A stretch of 64,000 bases of DNA from Shinella lacus (lineage in GTDB: Bacteria > Pseudomonadota > Alphaproteobacteria > Rhizobiales > Rhizobiaceae): contig NZ_WHSB02000001.1 in the NCBI RefSeq assembly GCF_010994755.1, positions 744,001 through 808,000 on the forward strand, given 5' to 3'. The notes under the pieces are model-generated. The model saw only the letters and a list, made by a program, of their open reading frames with translations, did no database searches and was not told the DNA's origin. Shown piece by piece: positions 41,869-49,951 of the stretch; positions within the stretch are counted from its first letter, which is position 1, and every line of letters begins with the position of its first letter. Made by a program: the position numbers and the translations under genes.

Positions 41869-42855
41869 TCAGAAGTCGAACTTGTCGACGTTTTCCGCCG
41901 TGAAGACGGCCGGCGGTCCAAGCAGCAGGATGCCCGTTGCGGCATTATAAGTGACCGGCTGGGCGAAGCCCGGAACCGTGTTCTCCGCCTCGAAGGCTTT
42001 GCCGTCGATGAGCTGTTTGCCAGCCCAGACGGTGAGGTAGCCGAGCTGTGCCGGATCCCACAGGACGGTGAAGCCGAACGCGCCGCTCTTGAGATACGAG
42101 CGGGCCGTGTTCGGGCTGCAATAGCCGGCACCGATGACACTGCCGATCTTGCCGGCGGTCTCGATCGCCTGAGCCACGCCCGGGCACGTGGTCGAGGCGA
42201 CCGCGATGATCGCCTTGATATCGGGATTGGCGGCCATCAGGTCGCCGGAGATCTGCGCTGCGCGCTGCGCCGTGCCGCCGGCATATTGCGGCTCGAGCAA
42301 TTGCAGCTTGGGATACTTCGCGGCCACCTGCTTCTGCATGAAGCCGATCCAGGCGTTCAGGTTGGAAGCCGTCGCCTCGCCGGAGACGATGCCGATCTTC
42401 GCATCCTCGCCGACGCGCTTGACCAGCTCGTCGATGATCGTGCTGCCAAGGCCTTCGTCCGTCGCCTGGGCGACATAGACGGCGCGGCCGCTATCGGGCG
42501 CATCGCTGTCACTGGTGAAAAGCTTGATGCCCTTGGCAGTCGCCGCCTCGACGACCGGGGCGATGCTGGAGGCATCCAGCACGCTCACCGAAATGGCGCC
42601 GACGCCCTGGTCGATCAGGTTCTGGACGATCTGCAACTGGTCGACCGGGTTGGTATCGACCGGGCCGCTATAGATGAACTCGACACCGAGCTCCTCGGCC
42701 GCCTTCTTTCCACCGGCCTCCATGGCGTTGAAGTAGGGAATGCCGATCAGCTGCGGGACGAAGGCGACTTTCGGCTTGTCCTGGGCAAAGACGGCGGTTG
42801 CGACGGCGAGCGACAGCGCGGACACCGTCAGCATGGTCTTAATCTGTTTCAGCAT
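41869..42855 (-). CDS. Sugar/AI-2-type ABC transporter periplasmic binding protein
   Basis: 328 residues. Signal peptide cleaved near VFA|QD (residue 24). Periplasmic-binding fold I: KVAFVPQLIGIPYFNAMEAG, GGKKAAEELGVEFIYSGPVD, IGIVSGEATASNLNAWIGFM and VIGAGYCSPNTARSYLKSGA. It resembles LsrB and RhaS, that is autoinducer-2 and rhamnose binders, more than RbsB. The ligand for this system is not determinable; the neighbours (deacylase, PfkB-fusion regulator) suggest an acylated or amido sugar. Confidence 0.92.
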   Translation of the reverse strand: MLKQIKTMLTVSALSLAVATAVFAQDKPKVAFVPQLIGIPYFNAMEAGGKKAAEELGVEFIYSGPVDTNPVDQLQIVQNLIDQGVGAISVSVLDASSIAPVVEAATAKGIKLFTSDSDAPDSGRAVYVAQATDEGLGSTIIDELVKRVGEDAKIGIVSGEATASNLNAWIGFMQKQVAAKYPKLQLLEPQYAGGTAQRAAQISGDLMAANPDIKAIIAVASTTCPGVAQAIETAGKIGSVIGAGYCSPNTARSYLKSGAFGFTVLWDPAQLGYLTVWAGKQLIDGKAFEAENTVPGFAQPVTYNAATGILLLGPPAVFTAENVDKFDF

Positions 42856-42894
42856 GGCGATTTTGAACCTCTCTGGACGTATTGGACGTGCTTT

Positions 42895-43665
42895 TTAGTT
42901 TGTTCTTTCCAGCGCCCGCACGTCGGGATGGGCGCCCGTTATCAGCGAAACGATCTCTTCGGGGTTGGTGTCGGCGCGCAGCCTTTCGGCGACTTTTCGC
43001 CCGCGGCGGAACACCACCATGCGATCGGCGACCTCGAAGACATCGGAAATGTTGTGGCTGATCAGCACGACCGCGCAGCCGCGCTCGGCAAGCCGCCGGG
43101 TCAGCGACAGGACCTTGCGGGTCTCGGCCACCGCGAGTGCCGCCGTCGGCTCGTCCATGATGACCAGCTTGGCGTTCAGGTTCAGCGCGCGGCAGATGGC
43201 GACCGCCTGCCGCTGGCCGCCCGACAGGCTGCCGACCGGCGCTTCCGGATCGGAGATATGGGCATCCAGCTCGGTCAAGAGCGCATCCACCCGCTTGCGC
43301 ATCTCCCCGCGCTTCAGGAACGGAATGCCGAGGACCGAACGCTTCAGCTCGCGGCCGAGAAAGACGTTTTCGGCAATCGACAGGTTTTCCGAAAGCGCCA
43401 GTTCCTGGAAGATCGTGGCGATGCCGGAGGAGGCCGCATCCTTTGGCGAGGCGAAGGAGACCGGCGCGCCCTCCACCAGCAGCTCGCCGCTGCTCTGCGC
43501 ATGCGCACCGGCGAGGATCTTGATGAAGGTCGATTTGCCCGCGCCGTTGTCGCCGAGAAGCGCCAGCACCTCGCCGGCATTGATGTCGAGATCGACGCCG
43601 GACAGCGCCGTCAGGGCGCCGAAACGCTTGGCGATGCCTCTTGCTGCGAGAAAGGGTGCGGTCAT
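42895..43665 (-). CDS. Sugar ABC transporter ATP-binding protein (single-domain)
   Basis: 256 residues with one nucleotide-binding domain, where RbsA/LsrA-type sugar ATPases usually have two. Walker A GDNGAGKS at about residues 35-42, GSLSGGQRQAVAICRALNLN, Walker B KLVIMDEPTAALAVAET, and VLISHNISDVFEVADRMVVF. It powers the adjacent permeases. Confidence 0.92.
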   Translation of the reverse strand: MTAPFLAARGIAKRFGALTALSGVDLDINAGEVLALLGDNGAGKSTFIKILAGAHAQSSGELLVEGAPVSFASPKDAASSGIATIFQELALSENLSIAENVFLGRELKRSVLGIPFLKRGEMRKRVDALLTELDAHISDPEAPVGSLSGGQRQAVAICRALNLNAKLVIMDEPTAALAVAETRKVLSLTRRLAERGCAVVLISHNISDVFEVADRMVVFRRGRKVAERLRADTNPEEIVSLITGAHPDVRALERTN

Positions 43666-43677
43666 ATCGGCGGCCCC

Positions 43678-44451
43678 TTACAATGCCTGCCGGGCGGCCC
43701 AGCCCAGCACGTTCTTCCAGAGCCTTGCGTAACCCGGCCATTCGACGAAGGTGTTCGGCAGCCAGTGCGGACCGATATCCGACGTCCAGGCGACGGTGCG
43801 CCCCTTGCCGTAGGCCCCGGTCACCAGCAGCGGATGCCCGCCCTGATCGTCGGGAAGGGAGGCCAGCACTTCGACATCGTCGCGCTTGCGGGCGACCACC
43901 TCGTTGGCGCCGAGAAGCACCGGCCATTCGCCTTCGATGCCGGCAAAGATCGCGTGGTCGGCGTTGATGACGGGGCGGAAACCTTCGGGGATTTCGAGGC
44001 GGTCGTCGTAGGGAAGGCAGGTGACGGGGAGCGCGTCCTCGACCGCCGTGCGATGCCACCGCGCCTTCCCGTCGATGCCCTGGAAGCTGAAATAGCCGCC
44101 GATCATGATCAGTCCGCCGCCGGCCGCCGCCCAGTCGCGCAGGAGCTTCAGCCGGTTGGGAATGGTCTTGCCGTGCAGCCAGACATCGGGATGCAGCAGC
44201 AAAGAATTCGCGCCGATATCCGACAGGATGATGACGGCATATTCCGAGAGGCCTTCGAGCGTGAACGGCAGCTTTTCCACGGCCTCGTGGGCGGTCATGT
44301 AGTGAAGGTCGAAATCGCTGTCCTTCAGCGCCGCGACCAGCGGCTCGGCACCGAGATGAAAGGTCACGCTGCCGAACTGGTCGAAACCCTTGTAATGGGT
44401 CGCCGAACTCACCCAGCTTTCCCCTACCAACAGCACCTTGGTCTTCGTCAT
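43678..44451 (-). CDS. Putative glutamine amidotransferase/ThuA-like protein
   Basis: 257 residues from ATG 44451, six bases after AGGAGA; an ATG at 44457 would be too close to that site. Class-I amidotransferase-like fold: KVLLVGESWVSSATHYKGFD, FPLTLE-type region LPFTLEGLSEYAVIILSDIG, WAAAGGGLIMIGGYFSFQGI, LLVTGAYGKGRTVAWTSDIG and PHWLPN at the end. No Cys nucleophile is obvious, and ThuA-like sugar-utilisation proteins share the fold. Linked with the transporter and the LacI-PfkB gene. Confidence 0.85.
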   Translation of the reverse strand: MTKTKVLLVGESWVSSATHYKGFDQFGSVTFHLGAEPLVAALKDSDFDLHYMTAHEAVEKLPFTLEGLSEYAVIILSDIGANSLLLHPDVWLHGKTIPNRLKLLRDWAAAGGGLIMIGGYFSFQGIDGKARWHRTAVEDALPVTCLPYDDRLEIPEGFRPVINADHAIFAGIEGEWPVLLGANEVVARKRDDVEVLASLPDDQGGHPLLVTGAYGKGRTVAWTSDIGPHWLPNTFVEWPGYARLWKNVLGWAARQAL

Positions 44452-44488
44452 ATCCATTCTCCTGTTCTCGACAGAGCGCCGGTGTGTT

Positions 44489-45667
44489 TCACCGGGCCAT
44501 CTTTTCCCGTTCGGGCGCGCGGGCTGCTTCCAGCTGCGCGAAGCTCGCGATGTATCCTTGGGCGCCCTCCACCGTCGTGGTGAGGCTGCCGCCGATGGCG
44601 GCGTAGCGCGCGGCGTCTTCCAGCGACGCGCCATGCAGCCAGAGGCTGAGGAAGATGCCGGCAAAACTGTCACCCGCGCCGGTGGCGTCGACCCGATCGA
44701 CCGGCAGGGCCGGGACCTCGATCTGCGGCGCGCCGGTCTTGCGGAAGACGACCGCGCCGAATTCGCCGAGCGTCAGCACCACGTCGCCACGCCTGCGGAT
44801 CTGCGACAGCATGGCGTGCGTCTGCTCGATCATCGTCGCCATCGGCGTGCGGAAACCGAAAATCTCGCGCAGCGTCACGTCGTTGATGAAGGTGAGGTCG
44901 ATGCACTGGATCATCGCGGTAAAGGCATCCGGCGTGCGCACGCTCGCCGGCAGGCCGGCCGAATGCAGGCTGACCTTCCACCCCGCCTCGTGAAAGCGGG
45001 CAATGGAGCCGGTCATGCTCTCGTAGTGGAAACCTTCGATATGGAGGCAGGCGGGACGTGTCTCCCGCTGGATATCCATGTTGGCCGTCAGATCGACCTC
45101 GCTCAGCTCGAACGGCTCGCTGATGATGGTGCGGCTGCCATTGCGCTCGATGATGACCACGGCCTGCGAGAGGCGGCTGTTGAAGGTGCGCCGTAGCGGC
45201 AGCGCATGCACGCCGAGCTTCGAGAGGCACGCCAGCGCCCAGTCGCTTTCAGGATCGTCGCCGACAGCCGTCGCAAGCTCCACATCGAGCGCATAGGGCT
45301 CGCCGACCGCCGCGGCAGCCACCGCGAGGTTTGCCGCCGGACCGCCGAGCGCCTTCTCGATATGCTGGGCCGTGATGCGGTCGTCGCGGTGCGGCAGCAC
45401 ATCCACCCGGCACAGGAAGTCGACGCTGACACGGCCGACGACCAGCAGGCGGGGCAATGTTGCAAGACCGGGCTTGCGCAGGGTCTGGCCGGGAAGCGAC
45501 CGGGCGATCGCGCTCGGCCGGTACATCAGGTCGGAAATCGCCTTCTCGATCCGCTCGCGCGTCGCCTGCTTGATCGTCGCCGTATCGTTGATGAAATTCG
45601 ACACCGTGCCGATGGAAACACCGGCGGCATGGGCGACATCAGCAATGGTTGGACGCTTGCGTTGCAT
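44489..45667 (-). CDS. LacI-type DNA-binding domain fused to PfkB carbohydrate kinase
   Basis: 392 residues. Residues 7-58 are a LacI helix-turn-helix with hinge helix (TIADVAHAAGVSIGTVSNFI, NDTATIKQATRERI, YRPSAIARSLPG). From about 72 the usual periplasmic-binding domain is replaced by a PfkB/ribokinase fold: RLLVVGRVSVDFL, ALGGPAANLAVAAAAVGEPY, and the signature DATGAGDSF at 327-335 with catalytic base Asp333. The kinase sites look intact, so it may phosphorylate the sugar and sense it. A 14-base palindrome 15-28 bases upstream of its ATG is a LacI-type operator. Divergent from nothing close; it is first in the minus-strand unit. Confidence 0.93.
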   Translation of the reverse strand: MQRKRPTIADVAHAAGVSIGTVSNFINDTATIKQATRERIEKAISDLMYRPSAIARSLPGQTLRKPGLATLPRLLVVGRVSVDFLCRVDVLPHRDDRITAQHIEKALGGPAANLAVAAAAVGEPYALDVELATAVGDDPESDWALACLSKLGVHALPLRRTFNSRLSQAVVIIERNGSRTIISEPFELSEVDLTANMDIQRETRPACLHIEGFHYESMTGSIARFHEAGWKVSLHSAGLPASVRTPDAFTAMIQCIDLTFINDVTLREIFGFRTPMATMIEQTHAMLSQIRRRGDVVLTLGEFGAVVFRKTGAPQIEVPALPVDRVDATGAGDSFAGIFLSLWLHGASLEDAARYAAIGGSLTTTVEGAQGYIASFAQLEAARAPEREKMAR

Positions 45668-45681
45668 GGCGGTCGATCCAA

Positions 45682-45695
45682 TTGAAGCGCTTCAA
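45682..45695. promoter_or_regulatory. Perfect LacI-family type operator palindrome
   Basis: TTGAAGCGCTTCAA, a perfect 14-base palindrome with central CG, matching the general GalR/LacI operator pattern. It lies 15-28 bases upstream of the LacI-PfkB fusion's ATG, so the fusion probably represses itself and the sugar ABC genes downstream. Confidence 0.7.
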
Positions 45696-45724
45696 CGCTA
45701 GTGCTGGAGCAGACCGAGGACAAC

Positions 45725-45839
45725 AGAATTTTATTCTAAATCCCGCGGAAAACTGGGCCAAAGAATCGGATTTAAAGCAAAGAACAGGAAATATTATACG
45801 GCCATAAGCGCGTTTTTGAATTTATTTCAAAATCCGATT
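45725..45839. repeat. AT-rich block with inverted repeats
   Basis: AGAAT-TTT-ATTCT at 45725-45737, and ten-base arms AATCGGATTT (45764-45773) and AAATCCGATT (45830-45839) with 56 bases between. The block lies between the LacI-PfkB gene and the SnoaL-like gene. No T-run follows the outer arms on either strand within a few bases. A promoter region or transposon scar are both possible. Confidence 0.3.
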
Positions 45840-45917
45840 TCCAGCGCCCGATTAAATAGCGAGCGCGTCAGGACGTCGCCGGACACGCTCATATCCGGCG
45901 ACGGTTCTTGCAAGCGG

Positions 45918-46310
45918 TCACGCCACGATCGGCGCGCCCGTCGGATCGGGTTCTCCGTCGAAGAACAGGTAGACGGCAGCAATCCGTCCGTCCCTGGCCA
46001 CGACGAAATCGGTGCCGGCATAGGCAGGAGGCTCGCCGGGATTACCGGCGACCCACCGCAACCGCCCCGCCAGTCCATGCAACTCCTCGGCCGGAGCGAT
46101 GGGCGAATATCGGAACGTCGGATGGGTGGCGCGTATCACGCCCGCAATGCGGGAGATCTCGTCGCGGCCGCGATAGATGCCGTGCGGCTCGATGAAGACG
46201 GCATCCTCATTGAAGATCTCGTCGACCACGGCCCGGCGGCGGGCGGCGTCGCCCTCGCCGAACACGTCCATGAGATTACGCATCAGCAGCGTGGCGATGT
46301 CATGGGACAT
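45918..46310 (-). CDS. Nuclear transport factor 2/SnoaL-like family protein
   Basis: 130 residues, alpha+beta barrel pattern: RNLMDVFGEGDAARRRAVVD, EIFNEDAVFIEPHGIYRGRD, EISRIAGVIRATHPTFRY and GTDFVVARDGRIAAVYLFFD. Start ATG 46310 after GAGAG. Such proteins may be small enzymes (isomerase, hydrolase) or ligand binders; no activity can be assigned. It sits 23 bases upstream of nothing coding and follows the SDR gene in the same direction. Confidence 0.85.
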   Translation of the reverse strand: MSHDIATLLMRNLMDVFGEGDAARRRAVVDEIFNEDAVFIEPHGIYRGRDEISRIAGVIRATHPTFRYSPIAPAEELHGLAGRLRWVAGNPGEPPAYAGTDFVVARDGRIAAVYLFFDGEPDPTGAPIVA

Positions 46311-46333
46311 GGCAGCTCTCCTATCTTCGCCGT

Positions 46334-47086
46334 TCAGATCTGCACCTGCCCGCCGTCGACGAAGAGCTCGACGCCGTTGACGAAGGAGGCTTCGTCCGAG
46401 GCCAGGAACAGGACGGCCTTGGCGATCTCCTCGGGCTGGCCGATCCGGCCCGCGGGGATGAGACCGGCCAGGTAGGACTTCGTGCCGTCCGCCTGGTCGC
46501 CGCCGCCGAAGAGTTCGTTGAGGCCGGCCGTTTCCGTCACGCCGGGGCTGATCGCGTTGACGCGGATGCGGCGATCCTTGAGATCGAGGATCCAGTTGCG
46601 GGCGAAGTTGCGCACGGCCGCCTTGGTGGCGGAATAGACGCTGAATGCCGGCGTGCCGGAGACGCCGGTGGTGGACGACGTCAGCACGATCGAGCCGCCG
46701 TCGCGCAGCAGGGGAAGCGCCTTCTGCACGGTGAACAGCACGCCCTTCACGTTCGTGTCGAAGGTCTTCTGGTAGTGCTCTTCCGTGATCGCGCCGAGGG
46801 GAGCGAATTCCCCGCCGCCGGCATTGGCGAACACGACGTCGATATGGCTGTGCTTCTGCTGGACGGCGTCATAAAGACGGTCGATGTCGGCGAGCTTGCT
46901 CATGTCGCCCTGAACGGCCGTGACCCGGCCGCCGATCTCCTTGACGGCGGCGTCCAGCGCTTCCCTGCGGCGACCGGTGATGAAGACCGAAGCGCCTTCG
47001 GCAGCAAATGCCTTCGCGGTGGCCAGACCGATGCCACTGGTGCCGCCGGTGACGACGACGGTCTTGTTTTCGAACCTGTTTGTCAT
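46334..47086 (-). CDS. SDR family oxidoreductase
   Basis: 250 residues from ATG 47086 with AAGGAG upstream. Cofactor motif TGGTSGIGLATAKAF, NAGGGEFAPL instead of the usual NNAG, catalytic Ser in VLTSSTTGVSG and Tyr/Lys in YSATKAAVRNFA. Ends NGVELFVDGGQVQI. Divergent from the LysR gene, its probable regulator, and followed by the SnoaL-like gene 23 bases downstream. Confidence 0.92.
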   Translation of the reverse strand: MTNRFENKTVVVTGGTSGIGLATAKAFAAEGASVFITGRRREALDAAVKEIGGRVTAVQGDMSKLADIDRLYDAVQQKHSHIDVVFANAGGGEFAPLGAITEEHYQKTFDTNVKGVLFTVQKALPLLRDGGSIVLTSSTTGVSGTPAFSVYSATKAAVRNFARNWILDLKDRRIRVNAISPGVTETAGLNELFGGGDQADGTKSYLAGLIPAGRIGQPEEIAKAVLFLASDEASFVNGVELFVDGGQVQI

Positions 47087-47171
47087 TGTCTTGCTCCTTT
47101 GTTTCAGCCCGTTGCTGATGAAAACAAGGTGCGCGCAGAACGCTGATGCGAGTAGTCGGCAAACATGATAC

Positions 47172-47197
47172 CCATCGTTCCATGAGAGGAACGATGG
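47172..47197. promoter_or_regulatory. Perfect ten-base inverted repeat before the LysR gene
   Basis: Arms CCATCGTTCC (47172-47181) and GGAACGATGG (47188-47197) with spacer ATGAGA. It covers the ribosome site (GAGAGGA) of the LysR gene and lies in the divergent region with the SDR gene; it also contains a T-N11-A pattern, as LysR sites do. It could act as a DNA operator or as an mRNA hairpin hiding the ribosome site. Confidence 0.55.
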
Positions 47198-47198
47198 C

Positions 47199-48107
47199 AT
47201 GCGAACGGATCTGAACGACCTCGTGTACTTTGCAGAAGTCGTCGCCCATGGCGGGTTCGCCGCCGCCGGGCGCGCGCTGCGCGAGCCGAAGTCGAAGCTG
47301 AGCCGGCGGGTGGCCGGCCTGGAGGAGCGCCTTGGCGTCCGTCTCATCGAGCGCTCCAGCCGCCGTTTCCGCGTCACGGATGTCGGCCAGAAATACTACG
47401 AGCGATGCCGCGCGATGCTGGCGGAGGCCGAACGCGCCGAAACGATCGTCGCCGAGGCTCATTCCGAGCCGCACGGCCTGATCCGGATGAGCTGCCCGAC
47501 CGGGCTGGTAGAATCGGTCAGCCCGGTCGTGGCCCAGTTTCTGGAACGATACCCGAAGGTGCACCTGCAGCTCGTCGCCGTCGACAGAGCCGTCGACCTG
47601 ATCGAGGAAAGGATCGATGTCGCGCTGCGCGTCCGCACGACGCTCGACAGCGACGCCTCCCTGACGATGCGTTCGCTCGGCAATTCCATCCGCATCCTCG
47701 TCGCCGCGCCGCAGCTGGCGAGCCGGATCGCCGACGTCGATCAACTGTCAGCCCTTCCGACGCTTGCAACCAGCGACGAGCAGGTCGAGGTCGACTGGCA
47801 TCTCGAAACCGACGACGGTCGGACGCATGTGATGCGCCACACGCCGCGCATGGGCTGCGCCGATTTTTCCGCTATCCGCGCGGCGGCCATCGCTGGCCTG
47901 GGCATCGCACTTCTGCCCGACCATACCTGCCGAGAGGCGCTCGCAGCAGGGTCTCTGGTGCGCGTCCTTCCCGCCTGGCGCGGCGTGCAGGGCCTAGTCC
48001 ACCTCGTCTTCACGACACGCCGCGGCCTTCCCCCGGCCGTCCGCAGTTTTATCGACAGTCTCGCGGCCGGGTTCCCGCGCGACGCATTGGTTAAGCATCC
48101 GCGATGA
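47199..48107 (+). CDS. LysR family transcriptional regulator
   Basis: 302 residues from ATG 47199 after GAGAGGA. Winged helix-turn-helix: MRTDLNDLVYFAEVVAHGGF, AAAGRALREPKSKLSRRVAG, LEERLGVRLIERSSRRFRVT. Substrate-binding domain: SCPTGLVESVSPVVAQFLER and IRAAAIAGLGIALLPDHTCR. Divergently arranged with an SDR gene, the classic LysR arrangement; the shared 112-base region holds a perfect inverted repeat. Confidence 0.93.
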   Translation: MRTDLNDLVYFAEVVAHGGFAAAGRALREPKSKLSRRVAGLEERLGVRLIERSSRRFRVTDVGQKYYERCRAMLAEAERAETIVAEAHSEPHGLIRMSCPTGLVESVSPVVAQFLERYPKVHLQLVAVDRAVDLIEERIDVALRVRTTLDSDASLTMRSLGNSIRILVAAPQLASRIADVDQLSALPTLATSDEQVEVDWHLETDDGRTHVMRHTPRMGCADFSAIRAAAIAGLGIALLPDHTCREALAAGSLVRVLPAWRGVQGLVHLVFTTRRGLPPAVRSFIDSLAAGFPRDALVKHPR

Positions 48108-48189
48108 GATCGGTTGCGCAAAGTTTGGGTTGACCGCTTTCGATGGCGAGGCGACACTTCAACCAGCAGTGAGGCAGGAGAAAAAAACG

Positions 48190-48495
48190 ATGGATGAGCC
48201 AGACCGTTGGCGCCACATGGCGGGCGCGCCGAGAGACGGCAGCCGGATCCTCGTCACGGTCCGCTCGTCCGAACAGGGGCCGGCGGAAGTCGACGTCGCT
48301 TATTGGTCGAATGGCGACCAATTCGGCGCGGAAGGCTGGCGCGCCTCCGATTCTTCCCCCGGCCGCATCGTCGAATATGCCGAACCGGAGCTGAAGTGTT
48401 GGATGCCGATGCCCTCGGCCAATCCCAACCGCGCCTCCACACCCTCCCCCTGGGAAGGCGACGACGCCCAGCAGCTCGACGGGTCGGGAATCTGA
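48190..48495 (+). CDS. Hypothetical protein (101 aa)
   Basis: 101 residues from ATG 48190 with GGAG upstream. Acidic, with several Trp/Pro blocks: DRWRHMAGAPRDGSRILVTV, DVAYWSNGDQFGAEGWRASD and a C-terminal ELKCWMPMPSANPN. The WMPMP ending and short beta-strand pattern resemble small proteins of phage or rhizobial genomes. No signal peptide. Function unknown. Confidence 0.7.
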   Translation: MDEPDRWRHMAGAPRDGSRILVTVRSSEQGPAEVDVAYWSNGDQFGAEGWRASDSSPGRIVEYAEPELKCWMPMPSANPNRASTPSPWEGDDAQQLDGSGI

Positions 48496-48613
48496 CGAGC
48501 CCGCTCCGCCGTGGAACGAGGAAACCCGGACGGCCTGAGACCAGCCGCCTACCGGATCACGGCTCGGATGTGATATCCCATGCCAGGGCGTTCGATCGAC
48601 TGAGAGGCATGGC

Positions 48614-49459
48614 ATGAAATTTCCTGCAACGAATTTTGCTCGGCCTTTCGGGCTGATGACACTCGCAGCCGGTATATTGGCCTTGAGCGCACCAGTGGTT
48701 CTGGCAAGCCAAAACGAATGTGGCACGAGCGGCGCGGACATCATCCGGAAAGCCTACCCAGCCGCGAAAAGCACGTCCGAAGGAATTTTCGAGGTCGGCG
48801 GCGAGACCATCAAGCTGCCGATGGACAGCGGCGACGACCCTCATTCGATGATCTGCCGGATCTGGCCGGCGCGGCCTGAACTTACGCTGGTCGCCGTGCC
48901 GCTCATGCGCGAACAGTCTGACGACGGCAATGAAGGGGATATCGAACTGCTCGTCGTCGATAGCGACCGTCTTGATCTCAAGGCACGCCTGCGGCTTCCG
49001 AAGCTGATGTCCGACGATGCCGTTTTCGTCTCAAGTGTCGCCTTCGATACCGCGCGCTATCACCTCGCTCCCGGCAAGACAGCCTTCGGTCTGCGCCTTT
49101 CGCTGCAGGGCAGTTCGCGTCCCAATCCTTTTGGCGAAACAGCCCTCTGGCTCTTTCTGCTCGACGGCGATGCGCTCAGCCCCGTGCTGGACAATATCGT
49201 GGTCGCCGAGGGCCAAGGCGAATGGGACACCAACTGCGCAGGCGAATTTCACGATACGGCGCGCACGCTTTCGATGAGCCCCTCTGCGCAAAAGGCGTTC
49301 GCCGATATCGTCGTCAGCGAGAAAAAGACGACGGCCATCAGCACGCCGGACAAGGATGGAGAATGCATCGACAAGAAGCAGACGACCGCTGGCGAATACC
49401 GCCTGCGGTATGAAGGGGCCGCCTACCGCGTTCCCAAAGAGCTCCAGCGGATGGAATGA
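48614..49459 (+). CDS. Secreted hypothetical protein (281 aa)
   Basis: Signal peptide or N-terminal anchor: residues 10-31, with a possible cut after VLA. Mature part has Cys pairs (NECGTSGAD, MICRIWPA, TNCAGEFHD, GECIDKKQT) that could form disulfides, and no recognised domain. Not related in sequence to the LprI-like proteins by eye. Start ATG 48614. It is followed by 490 bases without a gene. Confidence 0.75.
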   Translation: MKFPATNFARPFGLMTLAAGILALSAPVVLASQNECGTSGADIIRKAYPAAKSTSEGIFEVGGETIKLPMDSGDDPHSMICRIWPARPELTLVAVPLMREQSDDGNEGDIELLVVDSDRLDLKARLRLPKLMSDDAVFVSSVAFDTARYHLAPGKTAFGLRLSLQGSSRPNPFGETALWLFLLDGDALSPVLDNIVVAEGQGEWDTNCAGEFHDTARTLSMSPSAQKAFADIVVSEKKTTAISTPDKDGECIDKKQTTAGEYRLRYEGAAYRVPKELQRME

Positions 49460-49951
49460 GATCGCCGCATTCCATTTGGTCGCGCTTGTAGTGCAACGCC
49501 GCGTCGGCAACGTTATGGCTCGAAACACGATCGGTATTTTCCTCGTCGGTTTTCGAACGCCCGCACCGTAAATTCTGCCGGATAATCCAGTTGTCATTGA
49601 GACCATGGCTAAACCCGTGGCCAATCACGCCACCAATCCACCAAAATGGAGGTGCGCCAGCCGGCTGATTGTTTTCGCTGCCGCATGAAAAAAATTGGGA
49701 GGTTCGTCGTCTTACGATCTGTGCGCCGATGGCGAAGCGGTTTCAGTTAACAGCCGGAGGGAAGATGCGTTCACGCTCGACCGACCAAGAACCACGCGAA
49801 ACGAAAAGCCACGCCCGGGATTATCGCGTCTCCACGCGCGTCCACGTTCCCCACACGACCGCCCAGGGCCTTGCCGCGCCGCCTGCCTAGCCGATGAACC
49901 TTTCCGGCACCCTTCCTGCCATGGCCATCCTGTAAACAGACCAGGTGAAGC
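49460..49951. other. Non-coding region upstream of the siderophore operon
   Basis: 492 bases without a supported gene; short frames show no ribosome site or recognisable sequence. A run of A (AAAAAAATTGGGAGG) lies near 49687-49701. I looked for RirA- or Irr-type iron boxes by eye and could not point to a convincing one. The promoter of the siderophore operon is expected here. Confidence 0.5.

Noticed and set aside
41821-44583. Open frame of 920 codons on the plus strand
   Set aside because: Antisense to the binding protein, ATPase and amidotransferase-like genes, all with clear family features. A GC-rich shadow.
49630-49670. Possible iron box before the siderophore operon
   Set aside because: TGA and TCA triplets occur but not in a spacing I would defend as a RirA or Irr site; needs a matrix search.
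49669-49890. Short frame upstream of the siderophore operon
   Set aside because: No recognisable sequence; its start sits in an A-run without a ribosome site and the rest resembles random GC-rich translation.
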